A stretch of DNA of 64,000 bases. It comes from an uncultured Christensenellaceae bacterium (GTDB lineage Bacteria > Bacillota > Clostridia > Christensenellales > Borkfalkiaceae). Location: assembly GCA_910587005.1 (NCBI GenBank), contig CAJULB010000004.1:62001-126000 (forward strand), given 5' to 3'. A program made the translations under genes and the position numbers. This document shows positions 42,625-49,744 of the stretch, piece by piece; the stretch's first letter is position 1; each line of letters opens with the position of its first letter. Under the pieces are notes generated by a model that saw only the letters and a program-made list of their open reading frames with translations, had not been told where the DNA came from and made no database searches.

Positions 42625-42743
42625 AACATTTTAGCAGCCTCTTCTTTCGAGGCGATGAACAGAATATAAACGGCTTTCTCTTTTTGTGTAAGCGGTAAGC
42701 CAGCTTTTGCTTTATTAGCAATTACTTTCCATTCTTCTTTCAT
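42612..42743 (-). CDS. Small conserved phage protein (43 aa)
   Basis: 43 aa, MKEEWKVIANKAKAGLPLTQ, KEKAVYILFIASKEEAAKML. AAAAGGAG precedes the ATG. The GLPLTxKEKAxYxLFIAS pattern occurs in small proteins of other Clostridia phages. Function unknown. Confidence 0.6.
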   Translation of the reverse strand: MKEEWKVIANKAKAGLPLTQKEKAVYILFIASKEEAAKMLCTM

Positions 42744-42811
42744 TCTTATTTCTCCTTTTTAGAATATAAAGAAAAAGAAGAGCCGTTGTTAGCGACCCTT
42801 CTTCCTTTACT

Positions 42812-42958
42812 TTAAACGTTCTTCGTGACAGCTTTCTCGACTTCCTTCACAACCAACTGCTCCAGCTTCTTGTCCTGAACGAAACCCGATACAAGCGTAA
42901 CGCCAATACCGAGAACCGTGGTAACAATGCTAAGAACCTTGATAAGTTTAGTAGACAT
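42812..42958 (-). CDS. Small membrane protein (48 aa)
   Basis: 48 aa. One helix (VLSIVTTVLGIGVTLVSGFV) followed by a charged amphipathic tail (QDKKLEQLVVKEVEKAVTKN). AAAAGGAGG precedes the ATG; element C ends 33 nt upstream and a stem-loop follows. Confidence 0.65.
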   Translation of the reverse strand: MSTKLIKVLSIVTTVLGIGVTLVSGFVQDKKLEQLVVKEVEKAVTKNV

Positions 42959-42990
42959 TATTGCTAATCCTCCTTTTTAGTTTATTGTTT

Positions 42991-43015
42991 CATAATAGCG
43001 TTTGTTTTTTTCGCT
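42991..43015 (-). promoter_or_regulatory. Conserved 25-bp element, copy C
   Basis: Minus strand (A)GCGAAAAAAACA, 7 nt, TTATG; only the first base differs from the other copies. Starts just after the thyX stop codon and precedes the 48-aa gene by 33 nt. Confidence 0.58.
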
Positions 43016-43019
43016 ATTA

Positions 43020-43664
43020 TCAAAAAGGTGTTACTTCATTTACCACATCATCAAATATGATGGGAATATACTTTTGCATTTCGAACAGCGCTTTGAATGC
43101 AACTTCTCTCATCTGCGGATGAGCAGCTTTACTGCAACGTAATTTAAAGAAATGACGCCATTCTCTTAAATTAGCAGTCATCATAACTTCTGTCTTTAAA
43201 CTATTCGGAAGTACTGCACGAGCCTCCTGAGGTTTACATCCAAAGTCGAGCATATCGAAATATGAATTTTCTGCTTTCTCGCAGCTCTCTTTCCAATCAG
43301 AATATCCTTTTGTTCCTTCGACCAGATAACAAGGTTTAATGACTGCAATCTCACATCCGAAATCTTCTTTATTGTAGTTGCAATATCTCGTTGATTCCTG
43401 ACAATATGACGCCAAACAATGGCGAACAATCTCGTGAGATACTCCTCTATCGCATACGAATTTTACAGTTATCGAGTAATGTTCGAGAACCGCTTCATGT
43501 CCGCGTTCGATAATTTTTTGAATAAAGGAAATATAACTATCGTCCGTAATCTTTCCTTCTGATTTATAACAAACTCTTCCGCACTTTTCAATGTGTTTGC
43601 AAATATCGATTCCGCTAATCGAATTATGAGTTATAATCTCCGCACTCGGCTCAATAATCCTCAT
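43020..43664 (-). CDS. thyX: Flavin-dependent thymidylate synthase
   Basis: 214 aa. ThyX makes dTMP from dUMP using FAD and folate. Signature RHCLASYCQESTRYCNY is the ThyX motif (RH[RC]xxSxxxxSxR). Also HEAVLEHYSITVKFVCDRGV and the C-terminal NLREWRHFFKLRCSKAAHPQ. It supplies dTMP for phage replication. The ATG overlaps the upstream gene by 14 nt; AAAGGAG is upstream. Confidence 0.95.
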   Translation of the reverse strand: MRIIEPSAEIITHNSISGIDICKHIEKCGRVCYKSEGKITDDSYISFIQKIIERGHEAVLEHYSITVKFVCDRGVSHEIVRHCLASYCQESTRYCNYNKEDFGCEIAVIKPCYLVEGTKGYSDWKESCEKAENSYFDMLDFGCKPQEARAVLPNSLKTEVMMTANLREWRHFFKLRCSKAAHPQMREVAFKALFEMQKYIPIIFDDVVNEVTPF

Positions 43665-43887
43665 CCTGCTTTAAATCTCCTTTCGTTACTATTTCTATCA
43701 AATATTCGTTCATTTTCTTACACGCCTCCTCTTCATCGCAAGCTATAAAATACTTGCTCCTAACCAAATTCGTTTTAGGTGAACGATATATAAGTGACCA
43801 AACAGTTGAACTATGTTGCTGCAAATATGGTAAAATTACTGTTCCCATTTCTCTTATCTGCTGGTCTATTGCGCTAAATACACCCAC
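43651..43887 (-). CDS. Hypothetical protein upstream of thyX
   Basis: 78 aa, GTG start with GGAGAA upstream. FSAIDQQIREMGTVILPYLQ, then TWSLIYRSPKTNLVRSKYF-type sequence and CDEEEACKKMNEYLIEIVTK. Not recognised. Coupled to thyX by overlap. Confidence 0.55.
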   Translation of the reverse strand: MGVFSAIDQQIREMGTVILPYLQQHSSTVWSLIYRSPKTNLVRSKYFIACDEEEACKKMNEYLIEIVTKGDLKQDEDY

Positions 43888-43931
43888 TGGTATAATTCTC
43901 CTTTCTTGAATATAAAGAGAAAGAAGAGCCT

Positions 43932-44135
43932 TTACGACCCTTCCTTCTCATTTTCTTTTGCGTTTTTGTGTTCGTTCTTTCCGTCTTCTTTAGTCATATC
44001 TATACCGAATATAATTCCGTAATTGCCGAGCTTTTTTCTAACACGACAACATACGATTTCGGTTGCTAAATTAATAATAGCATTGACGCCGAATACGGTA
44101 AGAACACCCAAAGCAAATGCACGCTTATTACTCAT
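43932..44135 (-). CDS. Small membrane protein (67 aa)
   Basis: 67 aa. Hydrophobic N-terminal helix (AFALGVLTVFGVNAIINLAT), then CCRVRKKLGNYGIIFGIDMT and a charged tail. Followed by a stem-loop with T-rich end (about 43915-43950). Function unknown. Confidence 0.6.
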   Translation of the reverse strand: MSNKRAFALGVLTVFGVNAIINLATEIVCCRVRKKLGNYGIIFGIDMTKEDGKNEHKNAKENEKEGS

Positions 44136-44149
44136 ATTCTTTACCTCTT

Positions 44150-44536
44150 TTATGAATTTTTAATAATTTCATAGTGACAAATATCCTCGGCAACCGTAAT
44201 AATTTCGATAACTGCCGGTGTCATTTTTTGTCCTGCTCTAAAACTTAAAAACGGCTTGTCCTCCCAAGTTGAGGGATCGAAGCCGCATAGTCTTAAATAT
44301 CTTTTAATTTTTTGGAAGTCGAGTTCTTTTTCCAAATATTTTCTATATAGAAATAAGAACGACTCACCGTAATTCTTTTGAAAGAATTTTGCCATTTTTT
44401 GGTCTTGTGTCTTTGATAAAATATATAAAGTAGCAACCGGTTGAATGTCGTGGTTTTGAACTACACAAATATCAATCGGTATCAGTGACTCAGGCAGTGG
44501 GTTATTATATGATTTTAAATAAGGAACGATTATCAT
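44150..44536 (-). CDS. Hypothetical protein
   Basis: 128 aa taken from ATG 44536, which overlaps the previous stop as ATGA; a TTG upstream would lengthen it by 14. IIVPYLKSYNNPLPESLIPI, then MAKFFQKNYGESFLFLYRKY and a C-terminal CGFDPSTWEDKPFLSFRAG. Not recognised. Confidence 0.55.
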   Translation of the reverse strand: MIIVPYLKSYNNPLPESLIPIDICVVQNHDIQPVATLYILSKTQDQKMAKFFQKNYGESFLFLYRKYLEKELDFQKIKRYLRLCGFDPSTWEDKPFLSFRAGQKMTPAVIEIITVAEDICHYEIIKNS

Positions 44537-44748
44537 CCGAACACCGAGAATATCTTCATAATAGAAGTAGGCTTCCAACCCTTTAACGGTATTTTATTCA
44601 TTTGTGTTGAACATCCTGACTCGAACCAATATAACCCGTCTGCCCTTTTGAACTTTCTATTAGGTTTCGTGAAAGAAATAACAGTTGTGTTCTTATCTTT
44701 TACAACCATAAAAGTTCTTTTTAAAATATCAAGTATTGTAATTTTCAT
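44533..44748 (-). CDS. Hypothetical protein
   Basis: 71 aa: MKITILDILKRTFMVVKDKN, then VISFTKPNRKFKRADGLYWF. Beta-rich and basic, not recognised. GAGGATT precedes the ATG; tightly coupled to both neighbours. Confidence 0.55.
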   Translation of the reverse strand: MKITILDILKRTFMVVKDKNTTVISFTKPNRKFKRADGLYWFESGCSTQMNKIPLKGWKPTSIMKIFSVFG

Positions 44749-45470
44749 TAGTAATCCTCATATCCTTCTATTGGATCAACATCAAAATTTACGATAAAAT
44801 ATTGCTCCCCTTCACAAGTAATTACAGGAACAGTGTGAACATCAATCCAAGGAATAAGTCCTTCTTCACTCATTTCCCAAGATGACCACCCAACAGCATC
44901 TCCCGAAACTATTTTTTCGATATTTAAGCATTCATAAAAATCATTAATTGAGACATTGCCATTGAAAGAAAATAATCTATTTAAATTGTAAACGGCAAGT
45001 ATGAAATCTTCCATCGGCATCGAGAAATATCTTTTAGAATGTTCATCATAAAATAATTCAGAACCTTCTGGAATTTTCCCTTCCGGGAATTTTTCCGATG
45101 CAATATTGGAAATTACTTCCAAATCAGCATCTTCGCCGTGCAATTCCTTTAATTTATCACGATACTCTTTATATGAGCTACTGAGAAGAGCGTAGGCACT
45201 TGCGATGCTTGCCTGCTGAACTTTGTTAAACAAATTAGCAGATATAATGCAAGCGATAGTAGCCATTCCAGAAAGAACAGTCGGAATATAAATAGGAGCT
45301 GCTACTTTAATTTTTTCTTTCTTTGTTTCGGCTTTTTTTTCGTTTATTGCTTTAACTGCATCATATGTAGCCATCCCCGAAAGAACCGCAGTACTCACTA
45401 CCCCGAGTGAGGAAACAATAGAAAGAATTGTGTTCATGTGTTTTTTGCAAAATATAGTTAATTTATTCAT
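44748..45470 (-). CDS. Membrane protein of the paralogous family (member 4)
   Basis: 240 aa from ATG 45470 (GGAGAA upstream). Helices MNTILSIVSSLGVVSTAVLS and YIPTVLSGMATIACIISANL, then ASIASAYALLSSSYKEYRDK and a C-terminal VSINDFYECLNIEKIVSGDA, VGWSSWEM, matching the layout of members at 39238 and 41508. The Trp-rich end and conserved VSxNDxY loop point to a folded cytoplasmic domain. Confidence 0.7.
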   Translation of the reverse strand: MNKLTIFCKKHMNTILSIVSSLGVVSTAVLSGMATYDAVKAINEKKAETKKEKIKVAAPIYIPTVLSGMATIACIISANLFNKVQQASIASAYALLSSSYKEYRDKLKELHGEDADLEVISNIASEKFPEGKIPEGSELFYDEHSKRYFSMPMEDFILAVYNLNRLFSFNGNVSINDFYECLNIEKIVSGDAVGWSSWEMSEEGLIPWIDVHTVPVITCEGEQYFIVNFDVDPIEGYEDY

Positions 45471-45951
45471 GATGTTCTCCTTTCTTAATTTCTTCACATT
45501 TATTATCTAAAGTTTGAAATATGTATTCTAATGAAAAATGACAAGCTTCTGGGTTGAATTCTTTTTTCATTTCATCTCTAAATTCTTCGGAGACTTCAAA
45601 TCGTACCTGACGAATTTTATTATCAAAGTTTATTTCAAATTGTGCCGCATCTGTGTCTTTTTCCTCGGTCAAAGCTTTTATTTTGTAGTTATTATCTCTT
45701 ATTTCGAAAGCTATTAATATAACTCTCATCGAAATCATTATCAACACAATCATAGATGAGATGGTTCCAACGATTTGACCCAATAGCATATCGAATAATA
45801 ACCAAGTTGTTAGAATCCAAGCGACCAATATGAGGCCGAGTAATATTTGAATTCCTATTTGCATTCTCAAAATGCTGTTTGTATTTTGTATAGTCTTTAT
45901 TTTTAATTCTTGCTGTTGCTTAATAAATGCACTTAGATCCTTCATTCTCAT
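45463..45951 (-). CDS. Two-helix membrane protein
   Basis: 162 aa. Hydrophobic segments IGIQILLGLILVAWILTTWL and IVGTISSMIVLIMISMRVIL at about 32-80, flanked by coiled-coil regions (FIKQQQELKIKTIQNTNSIL; VRFEVSEEFRDEMKKEFNPE). Resembles a signalling-like or channel-like membrane helix pair, but unrecognised. Confidence 0.6.
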   Translation of the reverse strand: MRMKDLSAFIKQQQELKIKTIQNTNSILRMQIGIQILLGLILVAWILTTWLLFDMLLGQIVGTISSMIVLIMISMRVILIAFEIRDNNYKIKALTEEKDTDAAQFEINFDNKIRQVRFEVSEEFRDEMKKEFNPEACHFSLEYIFQTLDNKCEEIKKGEHHE

Positions 45952-45987
45952 TTCTCCTTTCTAAAATATAAAGAAAAAGAGTCTCTG

Positions 45988-46257
45988 TTAAGACTCCTCT
46001 TCTCGTTTTCTGATCTTAACGACTATCTCGTTATTCTCAACGAACATCTCGAGTTTGTACTGATCCGGATTATTAATCAAATCCTTGACTGTCGACGGTT
46101 TCTCTTTCTTCTTCCTTTTTTTAATTAATTTGAAGTCGGAAACGTCGAACATACCAATAATCGACTTAATCAAGTTCATTTCTTTTTCAACCTCCATTTT
46201 ATTAATGTTCTCACAATGGTGAATGTTTTCTTCGCTATCAAATATCTCGATGGTCAA
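45988..46257 (-). CDS. Hypothetical basic protein
   Basis: 89 aa, TTG start behind GGGAG. A Lys/Arg-rich centre (FKLIKKRKKKEKPSTVKDLI) precedes KLEMFVENNEIVVKIRKREE. Overlaps the previous gene by 20 nt and is followed by a stem-loop. Not recognised. Confidence 0.5.
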   Translation of the reverse strand: MTIEIFDSEENIHHCENINKMEVEKEMNLIKSIIGMFDVSDFKLIKKRKKKEKPSTVKDLINNPDQYKLEMFVENNEIVVKIRKREEES

Positions 46258-46597
46258 ATGTTGTCTCCCATCGTACTCTTTTTATCGGTTTCATCTTTAA
46301 AGCCCACATAATTTGTCTAATCGTTACTGTAGGATATAATCCCCCTTTGACTATTCCTGAATAACGATTAAAATACTCCTTGAAGTTTTGGTTCAAATAT
46401 AATGCATCTACCAAATAAGGATCTATTTCAGTCCACCAAGTAGTTTTGGTTTCTTTGTCATACCTTTGCTGTATGACTGCCAAGCCTTTGTCTTTTATTA
46501 AATATAAAGTACATTTGGAATAGACTTCGTGATTGCATTCATAAATAATTCCGTATCTAGGATTATAAAGTTGTGGTTTAACAAAATGATACCGCAT
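46238..46597 (-). CDS. Hypothetical protein
   Basis: 119 aa. YHFVKPQLYNPRYGIIYECN, KDKGLAVIQQRYDKETKTTW, WTEIDPYLVDALYLNQNFKE, FNRYSGIVKGGLYPTVTIRQ. Compact mixed alpha/beta protein of a kind frequent in Clostridia phages; no function recognised. Confidence 0.65.
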   Translation of the reverse strand: MRYHFVKPQLYNPRYGIIYECNHEVYSKCTLYLIKDKGLAVIQQRYDKETKTTWWTEIDPYLVDALYLNQNFKEYFNRYSGIVKGGLYPTVTIRQIMWALKMKPIKRVRWETTFDHRDI

Positions 46598-46635
46598 AAA
46601 TGTGCCAAATAATATAGAGGTTGATTTAAGTTTCT

Positions 46636-46854
46636 TTAATCGTCATAAGGCCAGTCATCCGTATCTCCTTGTGATGGGTCGTATGCTTCAAACCCTCTTC
46701 CAGAAAATAACGTAAAGATACACAATGCCCAGAACTTTAAGCAGTCTTGTATCGATACGTCCGTAAACAAACTTACAAAAATCATAGCAATTATGTAAAT
46801 CGGAATAATAATAATCCAAACTATTCCGAATATAATGCTTAAAAATTTTTTCAT
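46636..46854 (-). CDS. Small membrane protein (72 aa)
   Basis: 72 aa from ATG 46854, with AAAGGAG upstream; a longer frame to 46917 would run into an inverted repeat and is rejected. Two hydrophobic helices: IIFGIVWIIIIPIYIIAMIF and CLKFWALCIFTLFSG, then acidic tail DPSQGDTDDWPYDD. Confidence 0.65.
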   Translation of the reverse strand: MKKFLSIIFGIVWIIIIPIYIIAMIFVSLFTDVSIQDCLKFWALCIFTLFSGRGFEAYDPSQGDTDDWPYDD

Positions 46855-46911
46855 TTCTATTTCTCCTTTAAATATAATTTTGTTAAATAGTCTTCGAACG
46901 CTTTCAGAACC

Positions 46912-46940
46912 TTGCAAACAGCCATAAAATGTGATACAAT
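46912..46940 (+). promoter_or_regulatory. Promoter of the cassette gene
   Basis: -35 TTGCAA (46912-46917), 17-bp spacer, -10 TACAAT (46935-46940). The -35 belongs to the inverted repeat; start of transcription about 46947, 41 nt before the ATG. Confidence 0.7.
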
Positions 46941-46987
46941 GTATTTACGTGTAGCAGCACGTAGTAAAATTTTAAGGAGGTTTACAA

Positions 46988-47158
46988 ATGAACAATAGTA
47001 TTGTTGAAGGCATTTTAGCAATTCCTGAAGTTCGAATTGGATTGATTGACTTCGCTATTAGAATTCTTGACAAAACCAAAGATTTCCTTGTCGAATTGCG
47101 TGAGAAGGAAAATAACAAACTCTTGGAATTGAAAGCGTCTAAAGTTCTTGTTGCATAA
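46988..47158 (+). CDS. Lone plus-strand 56-aa gene in the inverted-repeat cassette
   Basis: 56 aa: MNNSIVEGILAIPEVRIGLI, DFAIRILDKTKDFLVELREK, ENNKLLELKASKVLVA. Amphipathic helices, no known domain seen. AAGGAGG is 9 nt before the ATG, with a consensus-like promoter and a terminator behind, so it is a fully equipped transcription unit transcribed against the middle operon. It could be an anti-repressor, toxin, lysogenic moron or switch product. Confidence 0.75.
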   Translation: MNNSIVEGILAIPEVRIGLIDFAIRILDKTKDFLVELREKENNKLLELKASKVLVA

Positions 47159-47202
47159 CATTCTAGAGTTTGCAAGGTTTTGAAAACGTTCGAAAGATAT
47201 AA

Positions 47203-47236
47203 GTAAAGCCCGTACTAATTAAAGTACAGGCTTTTA
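47203..47236 (+). terminator. Bidirectional terminator behind the cassette gene
   Basis: Stem of about 13 bp (GTAAAGCC-GTACT / AGTAC-GGCTTTTAC, one bulge) with T- and A-rich flanks. It ends the plus-strand cassette transcript and also the lipoprotein gene on the minus strand. Related to the stem at 28300-28331. Confidence 0.65.
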
Positions 47237-47255
47237 CTATTTCTTATTAAATTTT

Positions 47256-47720
47256 TTAATCTGAGACTTTGGTGAAGGTTATGTTGCGGAAGTTTCCAAG
47301 AGCATCGTCCATACGACAAGACAATTTTTCATTCGAATAATTAAATTCTCTTGTACCCGGATCAGCCGGAATACCTTGTTCGACCGGGTAGCCAAGCGGA
47401 TCTTCGTTAAAAATCCAAGTACCTTCGCTAACAGGATCGTCGAATGGAATATATATTCCGACCCATTCTAATTCGTCTTTATTGTTGAGACCCTTATTAA
47501 TGTAGCATTTGATAGAAGACCCATCAATAATTATTTTTTCATGCTCACCTGTTTTACCATACTCGCTTTCCCATACGCCTTCTAAAGTTGTAATTGTATT
47601 CACAGTTTGTCCTCCATTTCCTGTTTCATCTGTAGACGAACAACCAGAACATCCGCCTAATCCCGTAATGGCAAAAGCCAAGCAAAATATAATTGATAAA
47701 GTTGCTAATATCTTTTTCAT
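47256..47720 (-). CDS. Lipoprotein
   Basis: 154 aa. Signal peptide with hydrophobic core LATLSIIFCLAFAITG and lipobox LGGC (Cys about residue 24), then CSSTDETGNGG. The mature beta-rich part (LEGVWESEYGKTGEHEKIII, NFRNITFTKV) resembles lipocalin-like or META-like surface lipoproteins. Phage-encoded surface lipoproteins can block superinfection; that is inference. Independent terminators flank it. Confidence 0.75.
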   Translation of the reverse strand: MKKILATLSIIFCLAFAITGLGGCSGCSSTDETGNGGQTVNTITTLEGVWESEYGKTGEHEKIIIDGSSIKCYINKGLNNKDELEWVGIYIPFDDPVSEGTWIFNEDPLGYPVEQGIPADPGTREFNYSNEKLSCRMDDALGNFRNITFTKVSD

Positions 47721-47762
47721 CTTTATTTCTCCTTTTCGTTGATTATACCATTTTGGGGAAAT

Positions 47763-47792
47763 AAAGGCAATATGTTTTATTCTATTGCCTTT
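47763..47792 (-). terminator. Terminator behind the 173-aa membrane protein
   Basis: Perfect 10-bp stem AAAGGCAATA/TATTGCCTTT with a 10-nt loop and a TTTATTT run on the minus strand. Confidence 0.7.
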
Positions 47793-47805
47793 ACTTTTTA
47801 GTTAA

Positions 47806-48327
47806 TTATTTTTTCACAGGTTTAAAATTGTTAAATAACCCCCTGAATGTTGTCGATGTATAAGTTCCGGTTCTTTCAAATTCAAACCCCCTCTTCATCC
47901 ATATCGCATAGAACATCATCGGTAACATTAATTCCGCTATTCCAATACTCCATTTAAATATACGGTCTTTAAGTTCATCTTTCTTATCGTCTTCGCGATT
48001 CGTTTTCTCGTTATAATACTTTGCTTCATCGATTTCATATTGCTTCTTCTTCAAACGTAACTCTTCCTTGACTCTTTCTTCGTCAAGTTTAAGCTGTCTT
48101 CCTTTAAGCTCTACTTCCTCTTTCTGCTTTCTTAACGCTAAACGATGCTCGGCATTAAGACGTCTAGTCTCAGACTCCACTTTTAAATCGTCTATCATCA
48201 GGCGATAAAGTGCGATAGCATTATCAACTACCATTTTCTGTTCTTTGCTTCCGGTTTCAGTTTTGGATATCAATCCGAATTCCCTACTTATCTCACCAGA
48301 TAACAATTCTCTAAGTTCTTGTTCCAT
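47806..48327 (-). CDS. Coiled-coil membrane protein
   Basis: 173 aa. Long charged coiled coil (about 30-125, RRLNAEHRLALRKQKEEVEL, LDEERVKEELRLKKKQYEID), then one membrane segment (IGIAELMLPMMFYAIWMKRG) and a C-terminal TGTYTSTTFRGLFNNFKPVK tail. Element D ends 32 nt upstream. Possible membrane tether for intracellular complexes. Confidence 0.65.
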   Translation of the reverse strand: MEQELRELLSGEISREFGLISKTETGSKEQKMVVDNAIALYRLMIDDLKVESETRRLNAEHRLALRKQKEEVELKGRQLKLDEERVKEELRLKKKQYEIDEAKYYNEKTNREDDKKDELKDRIFKWSIGIAELMLPMMFYAIWMKRGFEFERTGTYTSTTFRGLFNNFKPVKK

Positions 48328-48358
48328 AGTTGTTTCTCCTTATAAAATATAATTACTT

Positions 48359-48383
48359 CATAAAGGAACTTGTTATTTATGCG
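48359..48383 (-). promoter_or_regulatory. Conserved 25-bp element, copy D
   Basis: Minus strand CGCATAAATAACA, 7 nt, TTATG (CTTTATG), with GAAG after it. 32 nt before the ATG of the 173-aa gene; no terminator before it. Confidence 0.6.
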
Positions 48384-48402
48384 AAATGTGTTTAACGTTT
48401 AA

Positions 48403-48612
48403 TTAAACCGATTTTTTTGAATAAATAGTATCAACGTCTTTATGCAATTCCAAATAAATATAAGGAGGTTCTTTACCATCTTCAGCATCGGCAATTATAA
48501 GATTTCCTATAGCCCTTTCTTTTCTCTTCCGAATTTTTTGAAATATAAGTCCGATAAAGAATCCCGCCAATATTCCTGCCGCAACTATCAGAACGATAGC
48601 CCAAGTTTGCAA
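48403..48612 (-). CDS. Single-pass membrane protein
   Basis: 69 aa. N-terminal helix WAIVLIVAAGILAGFFIGLI, stop-transfer RKRKER, then a short cytoplasmic region (EPPYIYLELHKDVDTIYSKK). N-out by the positive-inside rule. Not recognised. Plus-strand frame over it is a shadow. Confidence 0.6.
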   Translation of the reverse strand: MQTWAIVLIVAAGILAGFFIGLIFQKIRKRKERAIGNLIIADAEDGKEPPYIYLELHKDVDTIYSKKSV

Positions 48613-48669
48613 TGTATTCCTCCTTTACAGTATTTCACGATACAAAAATATCACTTTTTTCAGTAACCT

Positions 48670-48795
48670 TTATGCTTTAATATCGTTTTTCTTTTTAAAC
48701 TGTAATTTAGGAATAACGCCGTAATGCTGAAGAGTAATTACATTAAGTGTAACCGACGCAATCAAAGCGGTAATACATAATCCCTTATAAAACAT
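48670..48795 (-). CDS. Very small membrane protein (41 aa)
   Basis: 41 aa: MFYKGLCITALIASVTLNVI, TLQHYGVIPKLQFKKKNDIK. One hydrophobic helix and a basic tail. AAAGGAGG 6 nt before the ATG makes it likely to be translated, though too short for ordinary gene callers. Lies directly after the DGR target 2 hairpin. Confidence 0.6.
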   Translation of the reverse strand: MFYKGLCITALIASVTLNVITLQHYGVIPKLQFKKKNDIKA

Positions 48796-48825
48796 TTTTA
48801 ATCCTCCTTTAAATATAAATTTTAA

Positions 48826-48847
48826 CGGTGCCCATAAAGGGCAACCG
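48826..48847 (-). repeat. Hairpin downstream of variable repeat 2
   Basis: CGGT-GCCC paired with GGGC-ACCG, 8 bp with one bulged base and a 5-nt loop, starting 3 nt after the target stop. Fits the position of the stem that assists DGR homing. Confidence 0.6.
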
Positions 48848-48850
48848 AGT

Positions 48851-49711
48851 TTAGCTCAATAGGATAACCGGAAGCACGTCAACGCCACAGTCAGCGCCGG
48901 CGTAAGTCGCAAAGCCACTGAAGTACACACTAGCAAAGTAATCCGCGGAAACTTCTTTTTTAGTAGCATTCTGCAACCAACTCCAGCACCACTTATCTTC
49001 TAAATCAAAGAATATACGGTTCTTTCTGTCCTTCATAAGTTCGAACTGTTCGTCGTTATCGGGTTCAAAATTCTTGTAGAATTCGTCATCGTGACCGAAC
49101 ATCTGCCCGTATGTAGGAACCGAAATATCTTTAATGCGTTCTTTTAATTCGTCAGGAAACAAATTAAGGAAATCGCTGTTAAGCCATTTGTACAGATCCG
49201 ATTCTTTAAAGCCACCTTTATTCTTGCCATTGGAGTTCATGCAACGATTTGCAATAGCTTTGTTGAACATAAAATATGTTCCTTCTTCTGTTACTTTTTG
49301 CGCCGTTAAAGTTAACTCTCCAAGGTCTTTTAAATTGACCGTAATTTCATCGCCGACTCTAAACATATTGGTGGTTACTACTGCTTTTCTTGTTACTAAC
49401 ATTTTAAAATTCTCCTTTTCAATTTCATAATTTAATCCGTAAATATCGCAAATTTGACGTTCTATTAAACATCCCTTTGCGTTTTTCCAACCAGCGCAGA
49501 AATATATCAAATCTGCTTGCTCCATCATCCGAATACTTGTCCCAAGATGCCATAACCTGCCTGCTTCTTTGGGAGCATCTTCATGATGATAATTATCGAT
49601 TAACTCGATAGCCCCGAATTTGTTCTGTAAATTATTCAAAGCCGTATTTCTTATTTCCATTACTTCTTCTTTGGATAATCCACTCATTTGATGACTTAAA
49701 AATACCTTCAT
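48851..49711 (-). CDS. DGR target 2: deoxyribosyltransferase-like domain fused to variable domain
   Basis: 286 aa. Residues 1-97 (FLSHQMSGLSKEEVMEIRNT, IDNYHHEDAPKEAGRLWHLG, DLIYFCAGWKNAKGCLIERQ) match the DUF4406 nucleoside 2-deoxyribosyltransferase-like family, which binds nucleotides or their derivatives. Residues about 100-286 form a lectin-like variable domain (VTTNMFRVGDEITVNLKDLG, WCWSWLQNATKKEVSAD); residues 254-281 are encoded by variable repeat 2. The gene lies among early/middle genes, not in the tail module, so a cytoplasmic variable protein is likely. No signal peptide. AAAGGAG precedes the ATG. Confidence 0.9.
   Translation of the reverse strand: MKVFLSHQMSGLSKEEVMEIRNTALNNLQNKFGAIELIDNYHHEDAPKEAGRLWHLGTSIRMMEQADLIYFCAGWKNAKGCLIERQICDIYGLNYEIEKENFKMLVTRKAVVTTNMFRVGDEITVNLKDLGELTLTAQKVTEEGTYFMFNKAIANRCMNSNGKNKGGFKESDLYKWLNSDFLNLFPDELKERIKDISVPTYGQMFGHDDEFYKNFEPDNDEQFELMKDRKNRIFFDLEDKWCWSWLQNATKKEVSADYFASVYFSGFATYAGADCGVDVLPVILLS
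48869..48952 (-). repeat. DGR variable repeat 2 (VR2), 47 kb from the template
   Basis: 84 nt with template-identical ends and no indels. Eighteen differences from the template core, all at template adenines (for example AAC to TTC, AAT to TTT, AAC to GCC). In frame at the 3' end of its gene, followed by a GC-rich hairpin. Confidence 0.95.
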
Positions 49712-49744
49712 TTTTTTATTTCTCCTTTATTAATTTTTAATTTG

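Larger units (their letters stand above)
46891..47197. repeat. Inverted repeats (29/30 nt) flanking a lone plus-strand gene
   Basis: Left arm 46891-46919 and right arm 47168-47197 are inverted copies: 27 of 29 positions match plus one extra A in the right arm. Between them is a 248-nt cassette with its own promoter and a 56-aa gene facing opposite to the surrounding operon. The promoter's -35 lies inside the left arm. It may be an invertible switch, a gene cassette or a small mobile unit. Confidence 0.8.

Noticed and set aside
46855..46917. Longer start for the 72-aa membrane protein
   Set aside because: The added residues are coded by the inverted repeat; a ribosome site is only before the ATG at 46854.
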